A stretch of DNA of 40,904 bases from Lachnospiraceae bacterium (lineage in GTDB: Bacteria > Bacillota > Clostridia > Lachnospirales > Lachnospiraceae): contig JAFYWD010000147.1 in assembly GCA_017558205.1 (NCBI GenBank), forward strand, positions 1-40,904, given 5' to 3'. A model generated the notes under the pieces. The model made no database searches. It was not told the DNA's origin and saw nothing but the letters and a program-made list of their open reading frames with translations. Both the position numbers and the translations under genes were made by a program. Shown here one piece after another: positions 15,276 to 25,068 of this stretch. Each line of letters begins with the position of its first letter. The first letter of the stretch is position 1.

Positions 15276-17198
15276 ATGGCAGGTAATAATACATATGGTG
15301 CTTCTAATATTACCGTATTGGAAGGTTTGGAAGCCGTTAGAAAAAGACCGGGAATGTATATCGGAAGTGTTTCTACCAAGGGGTTAAATCATTTAATTTA
15401 CGAAATTGTAGATAATTCCGTAGACGAACATTTAGCCGGTTTTTGTGATAAAATTCATGTGGTTTTAGAGGCGGACGGAAGCTGTACTGTTACAGATAAT
15501 GGGCGTGGAATTCCGGTAGAAATGCACGAAAAAGGGATGAGTGCGGAACGATTGGTATTTACAACTCTTCATGCCGGTGGAAAATTTGATGATTCTGCCT
15601 ATAAAACAAGCGGAGGTCTTCATGGTGTAGGCTCCTCTGTAGTAAATGCCTTATCTAATTTTCTTACGGTCAGAGTTAAGAAAAACGGATGTATTTATGA
15701 GGATAAGTACGAAAGAGGAATTCCTGTAATTCCTTTGGAAAACGGGCTGCTTCCTGTGGTAGGCAAAACAAGAGAAACAGGGACCAGCATTAATTTTTTA
15801 CCTGATGATACGATATTTGATAAGACGAGATTTAAGGAAGAGGAGGTAAAAAGCCGACTTCACGAAACTGCCTATTTAAATCCCAATCTTACCGTTATTT
15901 TCGAAGATAAAAGAAAAGAAGAGGCAGAGTATATTGAATTTCATGAGCCTGAAGGATTAATAGGCTACCTGAAGGATTTGAACAAATCCAAGGAACCGGT
16001 ACATGAGGTGATTTATTTATCAGGAGAAAGCGACGGGGTTTCGGTAGAAATTGCTTTTCAGTATGTCAATGAATTTCATGAAACTGTGTTAGGCTTTTGT
16101 AACAATATTTATAATGCAGAAGGCGGCACCCATTTAACCGGTTTTAAGACCATGTTTACTACCGTTATTAACAACTATGCACGTCAGCTGAATATTTTAA
16201 AGGAAAAGGATGCTAATTTTACCGGAGCAGATATCCGCAATGGTATGACTGCTGTAGTTTCCATAAAACATCCGGATCCCAGATTTGAAGGACAGACCAA
16301 GACGAAGCTGGACAACCAGGATGCTGCCAAGGTAGTAAGCAAGGTTACGGGAGAGGAGATTGTCCGCTATTTCGACCGTAATCTGGAAAACTTAAAATCT
16401 GTAATCAGTTGTGCGGAAAAAGCCGCAAAAATAAGAAAGTCAGAAGAAAAAGCAAAAACCAATCTTTTAACAAAGCAGAAGTTTTCCTTTGATTCCAATG
16501 GAAAGCTGGCTAATTGTGAATCTAAGGATCCTTCTAAATGTGAGATTTTTATTGTGGAGGGAGATTCTGCCGGCGGAAGTGCGAAAACAGCAAGGAATAG
16601 AGCCTATCAGGCAATTTTACCTATTCGCGGTAAAATTTTAAATGTAGAAAAGGCCAGTATTGATAAGGTATTGGCCAACGCTGAAATTAAAACCATGATC
16701 AATGCCTTTGGCTGTGGTTTTAAGGAAGGCTACGGTAATGATTTTGATATTACTAAGCTTCGTTATGATAAAATTATTATCATGGCCGATGCCGATGTGG
16801 ATGGAGCTCATATTTCTACCCTGCTTCTGACTTTATTTTACCGGTTTATGCCGGAATTAATTTTTGAAGGTCATATTTATATTGCAATGCCTCCTCTTTA
16901 TAAGGCTATGCCTTCTAAAGGAAAAGAGGAATATTTATTTGATGACAGAGCCTTGGAAAAATACAGAAAAACTCATAAGGGTCCCTTTAAACTGCAAAGA
17001 TATAAAGGGTTAGGGGAAATGGATGCAGATCAGTTATGGGAAACTACCTTAAATCCGGAAACAAGAAAATTAAAAAAAGTAGAAATAGAAGATGCTCTTT
17101 ATGCCTCTCAGGTTACAGAAATGTTAATGGGAAATGAGGTTCCGCCCAGAAAAGCATTTATTTACGAGCATGCCAATGATGCACAGCTGGATGTTTAA
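15276..17198 (+). CDS. parE: Type IIA topoisomerase subunit B (ParE-like)
   Basis: The 640-residue ATPase subunit. GHKL ATP-binding motifs are EIVDNSVDEHLAG, DNGRGIPV and GGLHGVGSS; the TOPRIM domain has EGDSAGGSAK and DADVDGAHI, and QRYKGLGEMD lies near the C-terminus. The start is ATG 15276 behind AAAGGAG; an in-frame TTG at 15255 lies before the ribosome site. GyrB and ParE are hard to separate by eye. The partner downstream lacks a GyrA box, and the locus (recG/rsmD) is not the dnaA-gyrBA origin region, so topoisomerase IV is favoured. The type IIA assignment is secure; the parE/gyrB choice is moderate. Confidence 0.8.
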   Translation: MAGNNTYGASNITVLEGLEAVRKRPGMYIGSVSTKGLNHLIYEIVDNSVDEHLAGFCDKIHVVLEADGSCTVTDNGRGIPVEMHEKGMSAERLVFTTLHAGGKFDDSAYKTSGGLHGVGSSVVNALSNFLTVRVKKNGCIYEDKYERGIPVIPLENGLLPVVGKTRETGTSINFLPDDTIFDKTRFKEEEVKSRLHETAYLNPNLTVIFEDKRKEEAEYIEFHEPEGLIGYLKDLNKSKEPVHEVIYLSGESDGVSVEIAFQYVNEFHETVLGFCNNIYNAEGGTHLTGFKTMFTTVINNYARQLNILKEKDANFTGADIRNGMTAVVSIKHPDPRFEGQTKTKLDNQDAAKVVSKVTGEEIVRYFDRNLENLKSVISCAEKAAKIRKSEEKAKTNLLTKQKFSFDSNGKLANCESKDPSKCEIFIVEGDSAGGSAKTARNRAYQAILPIRGKILNVEKASIDKVLANAEIKTMINAFGCGFKEGYGNDFDITKLRYDKIIIMADADVDGAHISTLLLTLFYRFMPELIFEGHIYIAMPPLYKAMPSKGKEEYLFDDRALEKYRKTHKGPFKLQRYKGLGEMDADQLWETTLNPETRKLKKVEIEDALYASQVTEMLMGNEVPPRKAFIYEHANDAQLDV

Positions 17199-17232
17199 TT
17201 AAACAGCTGTAATTAGGATCGGGAGAAGAAAA

Positions 17233-19488
17233 ATGAATCAAGTTGAGATGTTGGAAGAAAATATTATTAAGACGGAATATTCCGAAATTATGCAAAAATC
17301 CTATATCGACTATGCCATGAGTGTTATAGTTTCCAGAGCATTGCCTGATGCCAGGGACGGATTAAAGCCGGTACAAAGAAGAACGCTGTATGATATGTAT
17401 GAACTGGGAATTCGCTGGGACAGGCCGTATCGTAAGAGTGCCCGTATTGTTGGAGATACTATGGGTAAATATCACCCTCATGGTGATGCCTCCATCTATG
17501 ATGCTCTGGTAGTAATGACTCAGGATTTTAAAAAAGGCTTACCCTTAATTGATGGCCATGGTAATTTTGGCAATATCGAGGGTGATGGTGCTGCGGCCAT
17601 GCGTTATACAGAAGCAAGGCTTCATAAAATAACTGAGCAGGGCCTTTTGACCGATCTGGATAAGGATGTGGTAGACTTTGTTCCAAATTTTGATGAAACA
17701 GAGAAGGAACCTTCTGTTTTACCTGCTAAATTTCCAAATCTTCTGGTAAATGGTTCTGAAGGTATTGCAGTAGGAATGGCTACCAGCATACCGCCTCACA
17801 ATCTGGCAGAGGTAATTGAGGCAACCAAGGCTTATTTAAAGGATGAAAATATTTCTACCAAGGGACTAATGAAATATGTTAAAGGTCCTGATTTTCCAAC
17901 CGGTGGTATTATCATTAATAAAGATGATTTACTTGAAATTTACAGATCCGGTACAGGTAAAATTAAAGTCAGAGGAAAAGTTGATGTAGAAAAATCAAAG
18001 GGTGGAAAAACAAAGATTGTAATCAGTGAAATTCCCTATCCTATGATTGGCAGTAATATTTCTAAGTTTTTATCTGATGTGGCAGCATTATCTGAAAGTA
18101 AAAAAACTTTGGATATTGTAGATATTTCCAATCAATCCTCCAAGGAAGGTATCCGTATTGTCATCGAATTAAAAAAGGATGCTGATGTGGATAACTTTAT
18201 CAATATGCTCTACAAGAAGACACGACTGGAGGATACCTTTGGTGTTAACATGCTTGCTATTCTGGATGGTAAGCCGGAGACCATGGGATTAAAAAAGATT
18301 ATACGTGCCAACGTAGAATTCCAGTATCAGGTAGCTACCAGAAAATATACTAATCTTCTGGAAAAGGAAAGGGAAAAACGGGAGATACAGGAAGGTCTGA
18401 TCAAAGCCTGTAATGTCATTGATCTTATTATAGAAATCCTTCGGGGCAGTAAGGATCGTGCTATGGCGAAGGGATGCCTTGTAAAGGGAGAAACAGATGG
18501 AATTAAATTTAAAAGCCGTGAATCTAAGGTAATGGCTTCCCAGCTCATGTTTACAGAGCGGCAGGCGGATGCTATTCTTGATATGCGTTTATATAAACTG
18601 ATTGGCTTGGAAATTGATGCTTTAGTTCGTGACCATGAAAATACTGTTGCTAATATTTACCGGTATGAGGATATTTTATCACGTAAGGATTCCATGACTC
18701 AGGTACTAATTAATGAGCTGGATATTATAAAAAAAGAGTATACAAGAAAAAGACGAACTGTGATCGATAACTGTGAAGAAGCTGTTTTTGAGGAGAGAAA
18801 AGTAGAAGAAATGGAGCTAATGCTTCTAATGGATCGTTTTGGCTATTTGAAGACCATTGATCTTTCCACCTATGAACGTAACAAGGAAGCAGTTCATAAC
18901 GAAAATAAATTTGTCGTAAAGTGTCGCAATACAGGAAAAATATGTGTCTTTACTGATATCGGTCAGTTACATACCATTAAGGTCTCCGAGATTCCTTATG
19001 GAAAGTTTAGAGACAAGGGGATACCGGTGGATAATGTAAGTAATTATTTATCTTCAAAGGAAGAGATCCTTATGGTTACCAGCCAAAGTGATCTGAATTT
19101 GTACCGCCTGGTTTTCGTAACTGCTGATGCTATGGTAAAAGTAGTAGACGGCGGGGAGTTTGATGTAAACAAGAAGACTGTCAGTGCTTCCAAGCTCATG
19201 CCGGAAGATAAAATTATTAGTGTACATATTTTAAAGGATATGAGTTCTATTGTGCTTCGCTCCATGGAAGGCTATTTTCTACGTTTTTCCCTTGATGAAA
19301 TTCCCGAAAAGAAAAAAGCTGCCATTGGTGTAAGAGCTATGAAGCTTAATGCGAAGGATAAACTGGAAGAAGCTTATTATATTCAAAACAGCACAGACTC
19401 TGTAATTATTTATAAGGAAAAAGAGATTAACCTTACAGCATTAAAAGCAGCAAAAAGAGATACCAAAGGTACAAAAATAAGAGTGTAA
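17233..19488 (+). CDS. parC: Type IIA topoisomerase subunit A (ParC-like)
   Basis: The 751-residue DNA-cleaving subunit. The catalytic tyrosine is Tyr125 in AAMRYTE, preceded by Arg124. The quinolone-determining stretch is [13 protein letters not shown] (residues 81-93), with Ala86 where E. coli GyrA has Ser83, and Asp90 at the Asp87 position. The C-terminal beta-pinwheel is short, and no QRRGGKG GyrA box is seen; the equivalent region reads [13 protein letters not shown]. Absence of the box argues for decatenase (topo IV) rather than supercoiling activity. It lies 34 bases after the B subunit in an evident operon; rsmD follows by 19 bases. Confidence 0.82.
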   Translation: MNQVEMLEENIIKTEYSEIMQKSYIDYAMSVIVSRALPDARDGLKPVQRRTLYDMYELGIRWDRPYRKSARIVGDTMGKYHPHGDASIYDALVVMTQDFKKGLPLIDGHGNFGNIEGDGAAAMRYTEARLHKITEQGLLTDLDKDVVDFVPNFDETEKEPSVLPAKFPNLLVNGSEGIAVGMATSIPPHNLAEVIEATKAYLKDENISTKGLMKYVKGPDFPTGGIIINKDDLLEIYRSGTGKIKVRGKVDVEKSKGGKTKIVISEIPYPMIGSNISKFLSDVAALSESKKTLDIVDISNQSSKEGIRIVIELKKDADVDNFINMLYKKTRLEDTFGVNMLAILDGKPETMGLKKIIRANVEFQYQVATRKYTNLLEKEREKREIQEGLIKACNVIDLIIEILRGSKDRAMAKGCLVKGETDGIKFKSRESKVMASQLMFTERQADAILDMRLYKLIGLEIDALVRDHENTVANIYRYEDILSRKDSMTQVLINELDIIKKEYTRKRRTVIDNCEEAVFEERKVEEMELMLLMDRFGYLKTIDLSTYERNKEAVHNENKFVVKCRNTGKICVFTDIGQLHTIKVSEIPYGKFRDKGIPVDNVSNYLSSKEEILMVTSQSDLNLYRLVFVTADAMVKVVDGGEFDVNKKTVSASKLMPEDKIISVHILKDMSSIVLRSMEGYFLRFSLDEIPEKKKAAIGVRAMKLNAKDKLEEAYYIQNSTDSVIIYKEKEINLTALKAAKRDTKGTKIRV

Positions 19489-19507
19489 GAATATAGGAGA
19501 AATTACC

Positions 19508-20062
19508 ATGAGAGTTATTGCCGGAGAAGCCAGAAGCCTGCCTCTAAAAGCACCTGCAGGAACTACAACCCGTCCTACTACGGACAGAATTAAAGAAACT
19601 CTTTTCAATATGCTTCAAAATCAACTTGCTGATTCTGTATTTATTGATATTTTCAGCGGAAGTGGTGGAATAGGCATTGAGGCTATCAGCAGAGGGGCCA
19701 GAAAGGCTTATTTTATAGAATCTGACAGGCAGGCACTTAGCTGTATTAGAGAAAATCTTAATTTTACAAAGTTTTCAGACAGAGGTGAGATTTTAGCGGG
19801 AGATGCCCTGACTGCCATACATGGTATCAAAGAAACTGCTGATTTCATTTTTCTTGATCCTCCTTATGATTCAGGGCTGGAAATAGAGGTGTTGACAGCT
19901 TTACTTCATAAAAATTTTGTGGATGAGGATACCTTATTTATCGTAGAGTCAGATATTAATAAAGATGTCAGCGATTATACTAACTTGGGATTTATTTTAA
20001 ATAAGGAAAAAAAATACAAAAGTAACAAGCATGTGTTTCTTTACAAAAAAATAGAAGAATGA
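19508..20062 (+). CDS. rsmD: 16S rRNA (guanine966-N2)-methyltransferase RsmD
   Basis: A 184-residue SAM-dependent methyltransferase. The start [16 protein letters not shown] with [16 protein letters not shown] is typical. SAM motif I is [20 protein letters not shown] and the catalytic motif IV is FLDPPYD. It modifies 16S rRNA G966 in assembled 30S particles. The ATG follows TAGGAGAAA. It is the usual left neighbour of coaD in Firmicutes (ylbH-ylbI). Confidence 0.95.
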   Translation: MRVIAGEARSLPLKAPAGTTTRPTTDRIKETLFNMLQNQLADSVFIDIFSGSGGIGIEAISRGARKAYFIESDRQALSCIRENLNFTKFSDRGEILAGDALTAIHGIKETADFIFLDPPYDSGLEIEVLTALLHKNFVDEDTLFIVESDINKDVSDYTNLGFILNKEKKYKSNKHVFLYKKIEE

Positions 20063-20102
20063 TAAGTTATATATAGTAATTTATATGGAAGGAACAAATA
20101 TT

Positions 20103-20582
20103 ATGAAGGCTGTATATCCGGGAAGCTTTGATCCCGTTACTTATGGGCATTTAGATATTATTGAAAGAAGTGCAGCAATTTTTGATGAATTAACGGTAAG
20201 TGTGCTGAATAATAAATCTAAGACTGCATTGTTTTCAGTAGAGGAACGTGTTAAAATACTTGAGGAAGCTACAAAGCATTTACCTAATGTAAAAGTGGAT
20301 TCCTTCAGTGGATTGTTATGTGACTATGCCAGGGAAAATGATATTCATGTTTCTGTACGTGGTTTAAGGGCAGTAACTGACTTTGAATATGAACTTACCA
20401 TAGCTCAGACCAATTCAAAGTTATCCAAGGGGAGTTTGGATACCATATTCCTGACCACAAATTTAGAATATTCTTATGTAAGTTCTTCCATGGTGAAGGA
20501 AATTGCCAGCTTCAAAGGTGATATTTCACTGGCAGTTCCTCCTTTTGTGGCCGATAAGGTTTATGAAAAATTTGGATATTAG
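20103..20582 (+). CDS. coaD: Phosphopantetheine adenylyltransferase
   Basis: CoaD transfers AMP to 4'-phosphopantetheine, the penultimate step to coenzyme A. At 159 residues it has the normal length. The nucleotidyltransferase motif is TYGH (residues 13-16) within [19 protein letters not shown]; the second motif is [13 protein letters not shown]. Start ATG 20103 is preceded by GGAAGGAA; an in-frame ATG at 20085 would place that site inside the gene. It is 40 bases after rsmD. Confidence 0.97.
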   Translation: MKAVYPGSFDPVTYGHLDIIERSAAIFDELTVSVLNNKSKTALFSVEERVKILEEATKHLPNVKVDSFSGLLCDYARENDIHVSVRGLRAVTDFEYELTIAQTNSKLSKGSLDTIFLTTNLEYSYVSSSMVKEIASFKGDISLAVPPFVADKVYEKFGY

Positions 20583-20599
20583 AAAGGTTGGATTTAGAT

Positions 20600-21199
20600 A
20601 TGAGCAGCAAAATTGAACAGTTGATTGATGAAATCGAACAGTTTATAGATGGATGTAAATATAAAGCATTATCAAATAGCCAGATTATTGTAGATAAAGA
20701 ACAGATTGAAGAGCTCCTTCGTGAATTACGTATGAAGACCCCGGAGGAGATCAAAAGATATCAGAAGATTATCAGTAATAAAGAGGCTATCTTAAATGAT
20801 GCAAGAGAGAAAGCAGCTACCTTAATTAATGAGGCTACCGTTCATACAAACGAACTGATTAATGAGCATGAAATCATGCAGCAGGCCTACGCACAGGCTA
20901 ATGAAGTAGTTACCCTGGCTACAAACCAGGCTCAGGAAATTCTTGATCATGCTACCATTGAAGCTAATACCATGCGGGAAGCAGCAGTACAATATACAGA
21001 TGATATGCTTGCTAATGTAGAAAATATTATTGCTACCGCAATGGAAGGGGCCGCCTTCAGATACGAAGAGCTGATGAATGGTCTCAGCGGATGTTATGAA
21101 ACTGTAAAATCCAATCGCGCACAGTTATATCCTCTTGCTGAAATGGAAGCACTTGAAAAAGAAGGAAACGGACAAACTGTATCATTAGACTTAATATAA
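20600..21199 (+). CDS. Coiled-coil protein downstream of coaD, function unknown
   Basis: A 199-residue, almost entirely helical protein with no membrane segment. Long Glu/Gln/Ala-rich stretches (ILNDAREKAATLINEAT, NEVVTLATNQAQEILDHAT) read as a coiled coil across about residues 50-150, followed by a less regular tail. Similar proteins are often labelled V-type ATPase subunit E/H-like or DivIVA-like purely because of composition; I would not assign either. A TTG at 20588 abuts AGAAAGG and is too close, so ATG 20600 is preferred although its spacing is long. It ends the rsmD-coaD group, before a strong terminator. Confidence 0.8.
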   Translation: MSSKIEQLIDEIEQFIDGCKYKALSNSQIIVDKEQIEELLRELRMKTPEEIKRYQKIISNKEAILNDAREKAATLINEATVHTNELINEHEIMQQAYAQANEVVTLATNQAQEILDHATIEANTMREAAVQYTDDMLANVENIIATAMEGAAFRYEELMNGLSGCYETVKSNRAQLYPLAEMEALEKEGNGQTVSLDLI

Positions 21200-21207
21200 T
21201 AAGACAT

Positions 21208-21242
21208 AAAAAAGCTATCTGCCGTCGGCAGATAGCTTTTTT
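21208..21242. terminator. Bidirectional terminator
   Basis: A near-perfect palindrome with arms GCTATCTGCCG and CGGCAGATAGC around a central T, flanked by A on the left and T on the right. It serves the plus-strand coaD operon and the minus-strand ABC exporter. Confidence 0.9.
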
Positions 21243-21276
21243 ATAGGAAAGTTCTTTCTACATGTATTCTTTTATT

Positions 21277-23220
21277 TTACTCCAGCTCAAATGCACCGGT
21301 ATATAATTGGTAATAGGTTCCTTTTTGAGCCAGTAATTCCTGATGATTACCACGTTCAATAATGCGACCTTTCTCAAGAACCATAATAACATCAGAGTTC
21401 TTGATAGTAGATAATCTGTGGGCAATTACAAATACAGTTCTTCCCTCCATTAATTTATCCATTCCTTTCTGGACAATAGCTTCCGTCCTTGTATCAATGG
21501 AAGAGGTAGCTTCATCTAAAATCATTACCGGAGGATCGGCAACAGCAGCTCTGGCAATGGCAATCAGCTGTCTTTGTCCCTGAGATAAATTAGAACCATT
21601 ATTTGAGAGAATAGTTTCATAGCCTAAAGGTAATCGCCTGATAAAATCATCAGCACCAGCTAATACAGCAGCCTGAATACATTCATCATCAGTAGCATCA
21701 AGATTACCGTAACGGATATTATCCATAACAGTTCCTGTAAATAAATTAGTTTCCTGTAATACAATACCCAGAGATCTTCTTAAATCAGATTTTTTAATTT
21801 TGTTAATATTAATTCCGTCATATCTGATTTTTCCATCAGCAATATCATAGAAACGATTTATAAGATTAGTAATCGTTGTTTTCCCGGCTCCTGTGGAACC
21901 TACGAAGGCAATTTTTTGGCCGGGCTTCGCAAATACCGAAATATCATGAAGTACATGATGACCTTCCTCATAGCCAAAGTCCACCTGATCCAAAACCACA
22001 TCACCCTCCAGACGCCGGTAGGTAAGAGTACCGTCAGAGTGTGGGTGCTTCCATGCCCAAATACCTGTATGCTCAGGAACCTCCTGAATATTTCCGGCCT
22101 CATCAAACTTGGCGTTGACCAAAGTTACATAGCCCTGATCCTCCTCAGGCTTTGCATCCATCACCTCAAAGACTCTGGCAGCACCTGCAAGCCCCATGAC
22201 AACATGGTTTATTTGTTGGGAAAAGGTATTTACGTTTCCGGTAAATTGTTTTGTCATATTTAAAAAGGGTACTACAATACTAAGTTCAAATGCCATACCT
22301 GATAAGCTAACGTTAGGAAGATCGGAGAGTAGGAAGATCCCTCCTGCAGTAGCCACAATAACATACATAATGTTACCAATATTCTGGATAATAGGGCCCA
22401 GACAGTTGGCAAAGGAATTCGCCCGGAAGCTGTCATTACATAATTCTTCGTTTAAGCGGTCAAATTCTTCACTTGCTTTTTCTTCATGACAAAATACCTT
22501 AATTACTTTTTGTCCATTCATCATTTCCTGAATATAGCCTTCAGTTTTTCCCATGGAGACTTGCTGGCGTATAAAGTATTTGGCGCTTCCTGATGTTACC
22601 TTGGCTGATACAAAAAGCATAATTGCTACTCCGCAGATAACAACTAAGGTCATAGGAATACTATAGAAAATCATGATTCCCAGCACACATATAATTACAA
22701 CCATACTTTGAATAATGGTAGGTAAGGCCTGGGAAATTAACATTCTCAGAGTGTCCACATCATTAGTGAAGTGACTCATAATATCCCCGTGCTTATTAGT
22801 ATCAAAATATTTTAAGGGTAGATTTTGCATTCTGTCGAACAGAGTTTTTCTTGTTCTGTTTAAGAAGCCCTGAGTAATAATAGCGGTTAATTGGGTCTGT
22901 ACCAATACAGCTATTAAAGAGATTATATATAATACTGCAAGAATCATGACCTTAGGTACAATAATACCGGAAGCCTGCTGCCAGTCTCCGGTCAGATACC
23001 ATTCCTGAATGCCTGCAATTACCTGCTGTTGAAAGATTGCCGGCAGGGTAGCAGTAACTGAGGAAAAAAGGATACAAAAAATAATAATAGGAAAAAGGAC
23101 CGGGTAAAATTCCTTCAGCATACCTAATACTCTTTTTAAGGTGAACATATTTAATTTGGGGCGTTCCTTTCCCGGAGGGGGCGGGAATTTGCCAGGTGCT
23201 TTCATAGGTTGCTTATGCAT
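21277..23220 (-). CDS. ABC exporter half-transporter, catalytically complete subunit
   Basis: A 647-residue type IV exporter half: six membrane helices, then a nucleotide-binding domain. Walker A is GSTGAGKTT, the signature is LSQGQ (Gly3 kept, second position Gln), Walker B ends in LDEATS with the catalytic Glu, and the H-loop His is present (VIAHRLS). A Trp/His/Pro-rich insert (about residues 385-410) links the two domains, giving extra length. Its partner (23213-24952) lacks Glu and His, so the pair forms an asymmetric heterodimer like BmrCD or TM287/288. Those are multidrug exporters; the substrate here is unknown. ATG 23220 has AGGAGG and overlaps the partner by eight bases. Confidence 0.93.
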   Translation of the reverse strand: MHKQPMKAPGKFPPPPGKERPKLNMFTLKRVLGMLKEFYPVLFPIIIFCILFSSVTATLPAIFQQQVIAGIQEWYLTGDWQQASGIIVPKVMILAVLYIISLIAVLVQTQLTAIITQGFLNRTRKTLFDRMQNLPLKYFDTNKHGDIMSHFTNDVDTLRMLISQALPTIIQSMVVIICVLGIMIFYSIPMTLVVICGVAIMLFVSAKVTSGSAKYFIRQQVSMGKTEGYIQEMMNGQKVIKVFCHEEKASEEFDRLNEELCNDSFRANSFANCLGPIIQNIGNIMYVIVATAGGIFLLSDLPNVSLSGMAFELSIVVPFLNMTKQFTGNVNTFSQQINHVVMGLAGAARVFEVMDAKPEEDQGYVTLVNAKFDEAGNIQEVPEHTGIWAWKHPHSDGTLTYRRLEGDVVLDQVDFGYEEGHHVLHDISVFAKPGQKIAFVGSTGAGKTTITNLINRFYDIADGKIRYDGININKIKKSDLRRSLGIVLQETNLFTGTVMDNIRYGNLDATDDECIQAAVLAGADDFIRRLPLGYETILSNNGSNLSQGQRQLIAIARAAVADPPVMILDEATSSIDTRTEAIVQKGMDKLMEGRTVFVIAHRLSTIKNSDVIMVLEKGRIIERGNHQELLAQKGTYYQLYTGAFELE

Positions 23221-24952
23221 CTTCTCTACCTCCTGTCTGCTGTTCGTATACTTCCTGATATATAGTACTGTTTTTCAGTAATTCCTCATGAGTTCCTGCC
23301 ATGTGAATCTTACCGCCATCCATTACGATAATCATGTCAGAATCTTTCACAGAAGCAATTCGTTGGGCAATGATAAATTTTGTGGTTTCAGGAATGTACT
23401 GTAAAAAACCTTCCCGAATTAAAGAATCTGTTTTTGTATCAACAGCACTGGTGGAATCGTCCAAAATCAGAATCTTCGGTTTTTTGATTAATGCTCTGGC
23501 AATACATAAACGTTGCTTTTGCCCTCCGGATACATTAGTACCTCCCTGTTCGATAAAGGTATCGTAGCCTTCCGGAAAAGAATTGATAAAACCATCTGCC
23601 TGAGCCAGCTTGCAGGCCTCTATAATTTCTTCCTCTGTAGCATGTTCATTCCCCCAGCGGATATTGTCCTTTATGGTTCCTGCAAACAGAAGATTTTTTT
23701 GTAATACCATGGCTACCTGGTCTCTCAGAACCCTTAGGTCATATTCTCTTACGTCAATGCCACCTACCTTAACGCAGCCCTGTGTTGCGTCATAAAGTCT
23801 TGGGATAAGCTGTACCAAGGTAGATTTTCCGGAACCGGTACCTCCTATAATACCTACGGTCATCCCCGGCTGAATAGAAAGATTAATTTGTGAGAGAGCA
23901 TCTTCCTTTGCATTCTTAGAGTATTTTAAACTGACATTTTCAAATACCACAGAGCCATCCTTTAACACGGTTACCGGCTCCTTGGGATTGGTTAAGGAGG
24001 ATTCCTCACTTAAAACCTCAGATATACGTTTCATGGATTCTAAGGACATGGTTAACATAACATAAATCATGGAAAGCATCATTAAGGACATTAAAATCTG
24101 CATTCCATAGGTCATCATGGCTGAAATCTGTCCCACATCCACCAGGGTACCCTTACTGGTAATGGTCAGCTTAGAGCCTACCATAAGAATAAATATCATA
24201 TTAAAATAAAGACAAAGCTGCATTAAAGGACTATTAAAGGCCACAATTCGTTCTGCCTTTGTAAAATCCTTACAAATATTGTCAGCTGCCAGTCCAAACT
24301 TTTCCTTTTCATATTCCTCTCTGGAAAACCCCTTTACAACACGCATGGCTCTGACATTTTCTTCGATAGACTCATTTAATTTATCGTATTTTTTAAAGAC
24401 GCTGCGAAAGGCAGGCATGGCAAATTTACCGATGAGAAATAAGCCAAAGGCTAATAAGGGTACTACCACTACAAAGGTGGACGCCAGTGCACCACCCATA
24501 CGATAGGCCATAATAATGGCAAATACCAGCATTAAGGGACTTCTGATAGCAATACGGATAATCATCATAAACGCCATTTGTACATTGGAAACATCAGTAG
24601 TTAATCTGGTTACAAGAGAAGCAGATGAAAATTTATCAATATTTTCAAAGGAATAGGTTTGAATTTTATTGAAAACATCACGTCTCAGATTTTTGGCAAA
24701 GCCGGTGGAAGCTTTCGCTGCAGTAAAAGCAGCTACTCCTCCAAAGCTTAAGGAAAATATTGCTAAAAGTATTAAAATACTTCCTGTGCTTATTACATTT
24801 TCTATGGCAGTACCGGCTTTGATTCTGTTTACCAAATCGGCCGTAAGAAAGGGGATATAGCATTCAATTACAACTTCACCTACCATAAGAAGCATGGTAA
24901 GGATCGCAGGAACTTTATATTTTCCGATGGATCCGCTTAATTTTTTAATCAT
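23213..24952 (-). CDS. ABC exporter half-transporter, degenerate-site subunit
   Basis: A 579-residue partner. Walker A is GGTGSGKST and the signature is the canonical VSGGQ, but the Walker B ends LDDSTS (Asp for Glu) and the H-loop reads IIAQR (Gln for His). Those two changes mark the non-hydrolysing site typical of heterodimeric exporters, where the canonical signature of this subunit completes the active site on the other one. It is first in the operon: ATG 24952 follows AAGGAGG, and a TTGACA promoter with an inverted repeat lies 60 bases upstream. The two genes overlap by 8 bases. Confidence 0.93.
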   Translation of the reverse strand: MIKKLSGSIGKYKVPAILTMLLMVGEVVIECYIPFLTADLVNRIKAGTAIENVISTGSILILLAIFSLSFGGVAAFTAAKASTGFAKNLRRDVFNKIQTYSFENIDKFSSASLVTRLTTDVSNVQMAFMMIIRIAIRSPLMLVFAIIMAYRMGGALASTFVVVVPLLAFGLFLIGKFAMPAFRSVFKKYDKLNESIEENVRAMRVVKGFSREEYEKEKFGLAADNICKDFTKAERIVAFNSPLMQLCLYFNMIFILMVGSKLTITSKGTLVDVGQISAMMTYGMQILMSLMMLSMIYVMLTMSLESMKRISEVLSEESSLTNPKEPVTVLKDGSVVFENVSLKYSKNAKEDALSQINLSIQPGMTVGIIGGTGSGKSTLVQLIPRLYDATQGCVKVGGIDVREYDLRVLRDQVAMVLQKNLLFAGTIKDNIRWGNEHATEEEIIEACKLAQADGFINSFPEGYDTFIEQGGTNVSGGQKQRLCIARALIKKPKILILDDSTSAVDTKTDSLIREGFLQYIPETTKFIIAQRIASVKDSDMIIVMDGGKIHMAGTHEELLKNSTIYQEVYEQQTGGREDA

Positions 24953-25003
24953 TAGGTAACCTCCTTGTTATAATTATAAAAATAAATAAGATTTTCTTTA
25001 TTT

Positions 25004-25021
25004 TACCATTTAAATATGGTA
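25004..25021. promoter_or_regulatory. Inverted repeat overlapping ABC promoter -10
   Basis: TACCAT (25004-25009) and ATGGTA (25016-25021) form perfect 6-bp arms around ATTTAA/TTAAAT. The right arm is the -10 of the exporter promoter. It is a candidate operator; no regulator gene is adjacent. Confidence 0.5.
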
Positions 25022-25044
25022 GACCTATTCTTTTCTGTTGTCAA
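25016..25044 (-). promoter_or_regulatory. ABC exporter promoter
   Basis: On the minus strand: TTGACA (25044-25039), 17-base spacer, TACCAT (25021-25016). The -35 is perfect and the -10 weak, which suits a regulated promoter. Confidence 0.6.
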
Positions 25045-25068
25045 ATTAAAAAAGCATGAACAAATTCC

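Noticed and set aside
21916..22263. 115-residue plus-strand reading inside the ABC exporter
   Set aside because: It is antisense to conserved exporter coding sequence, with no family match and no supported start.
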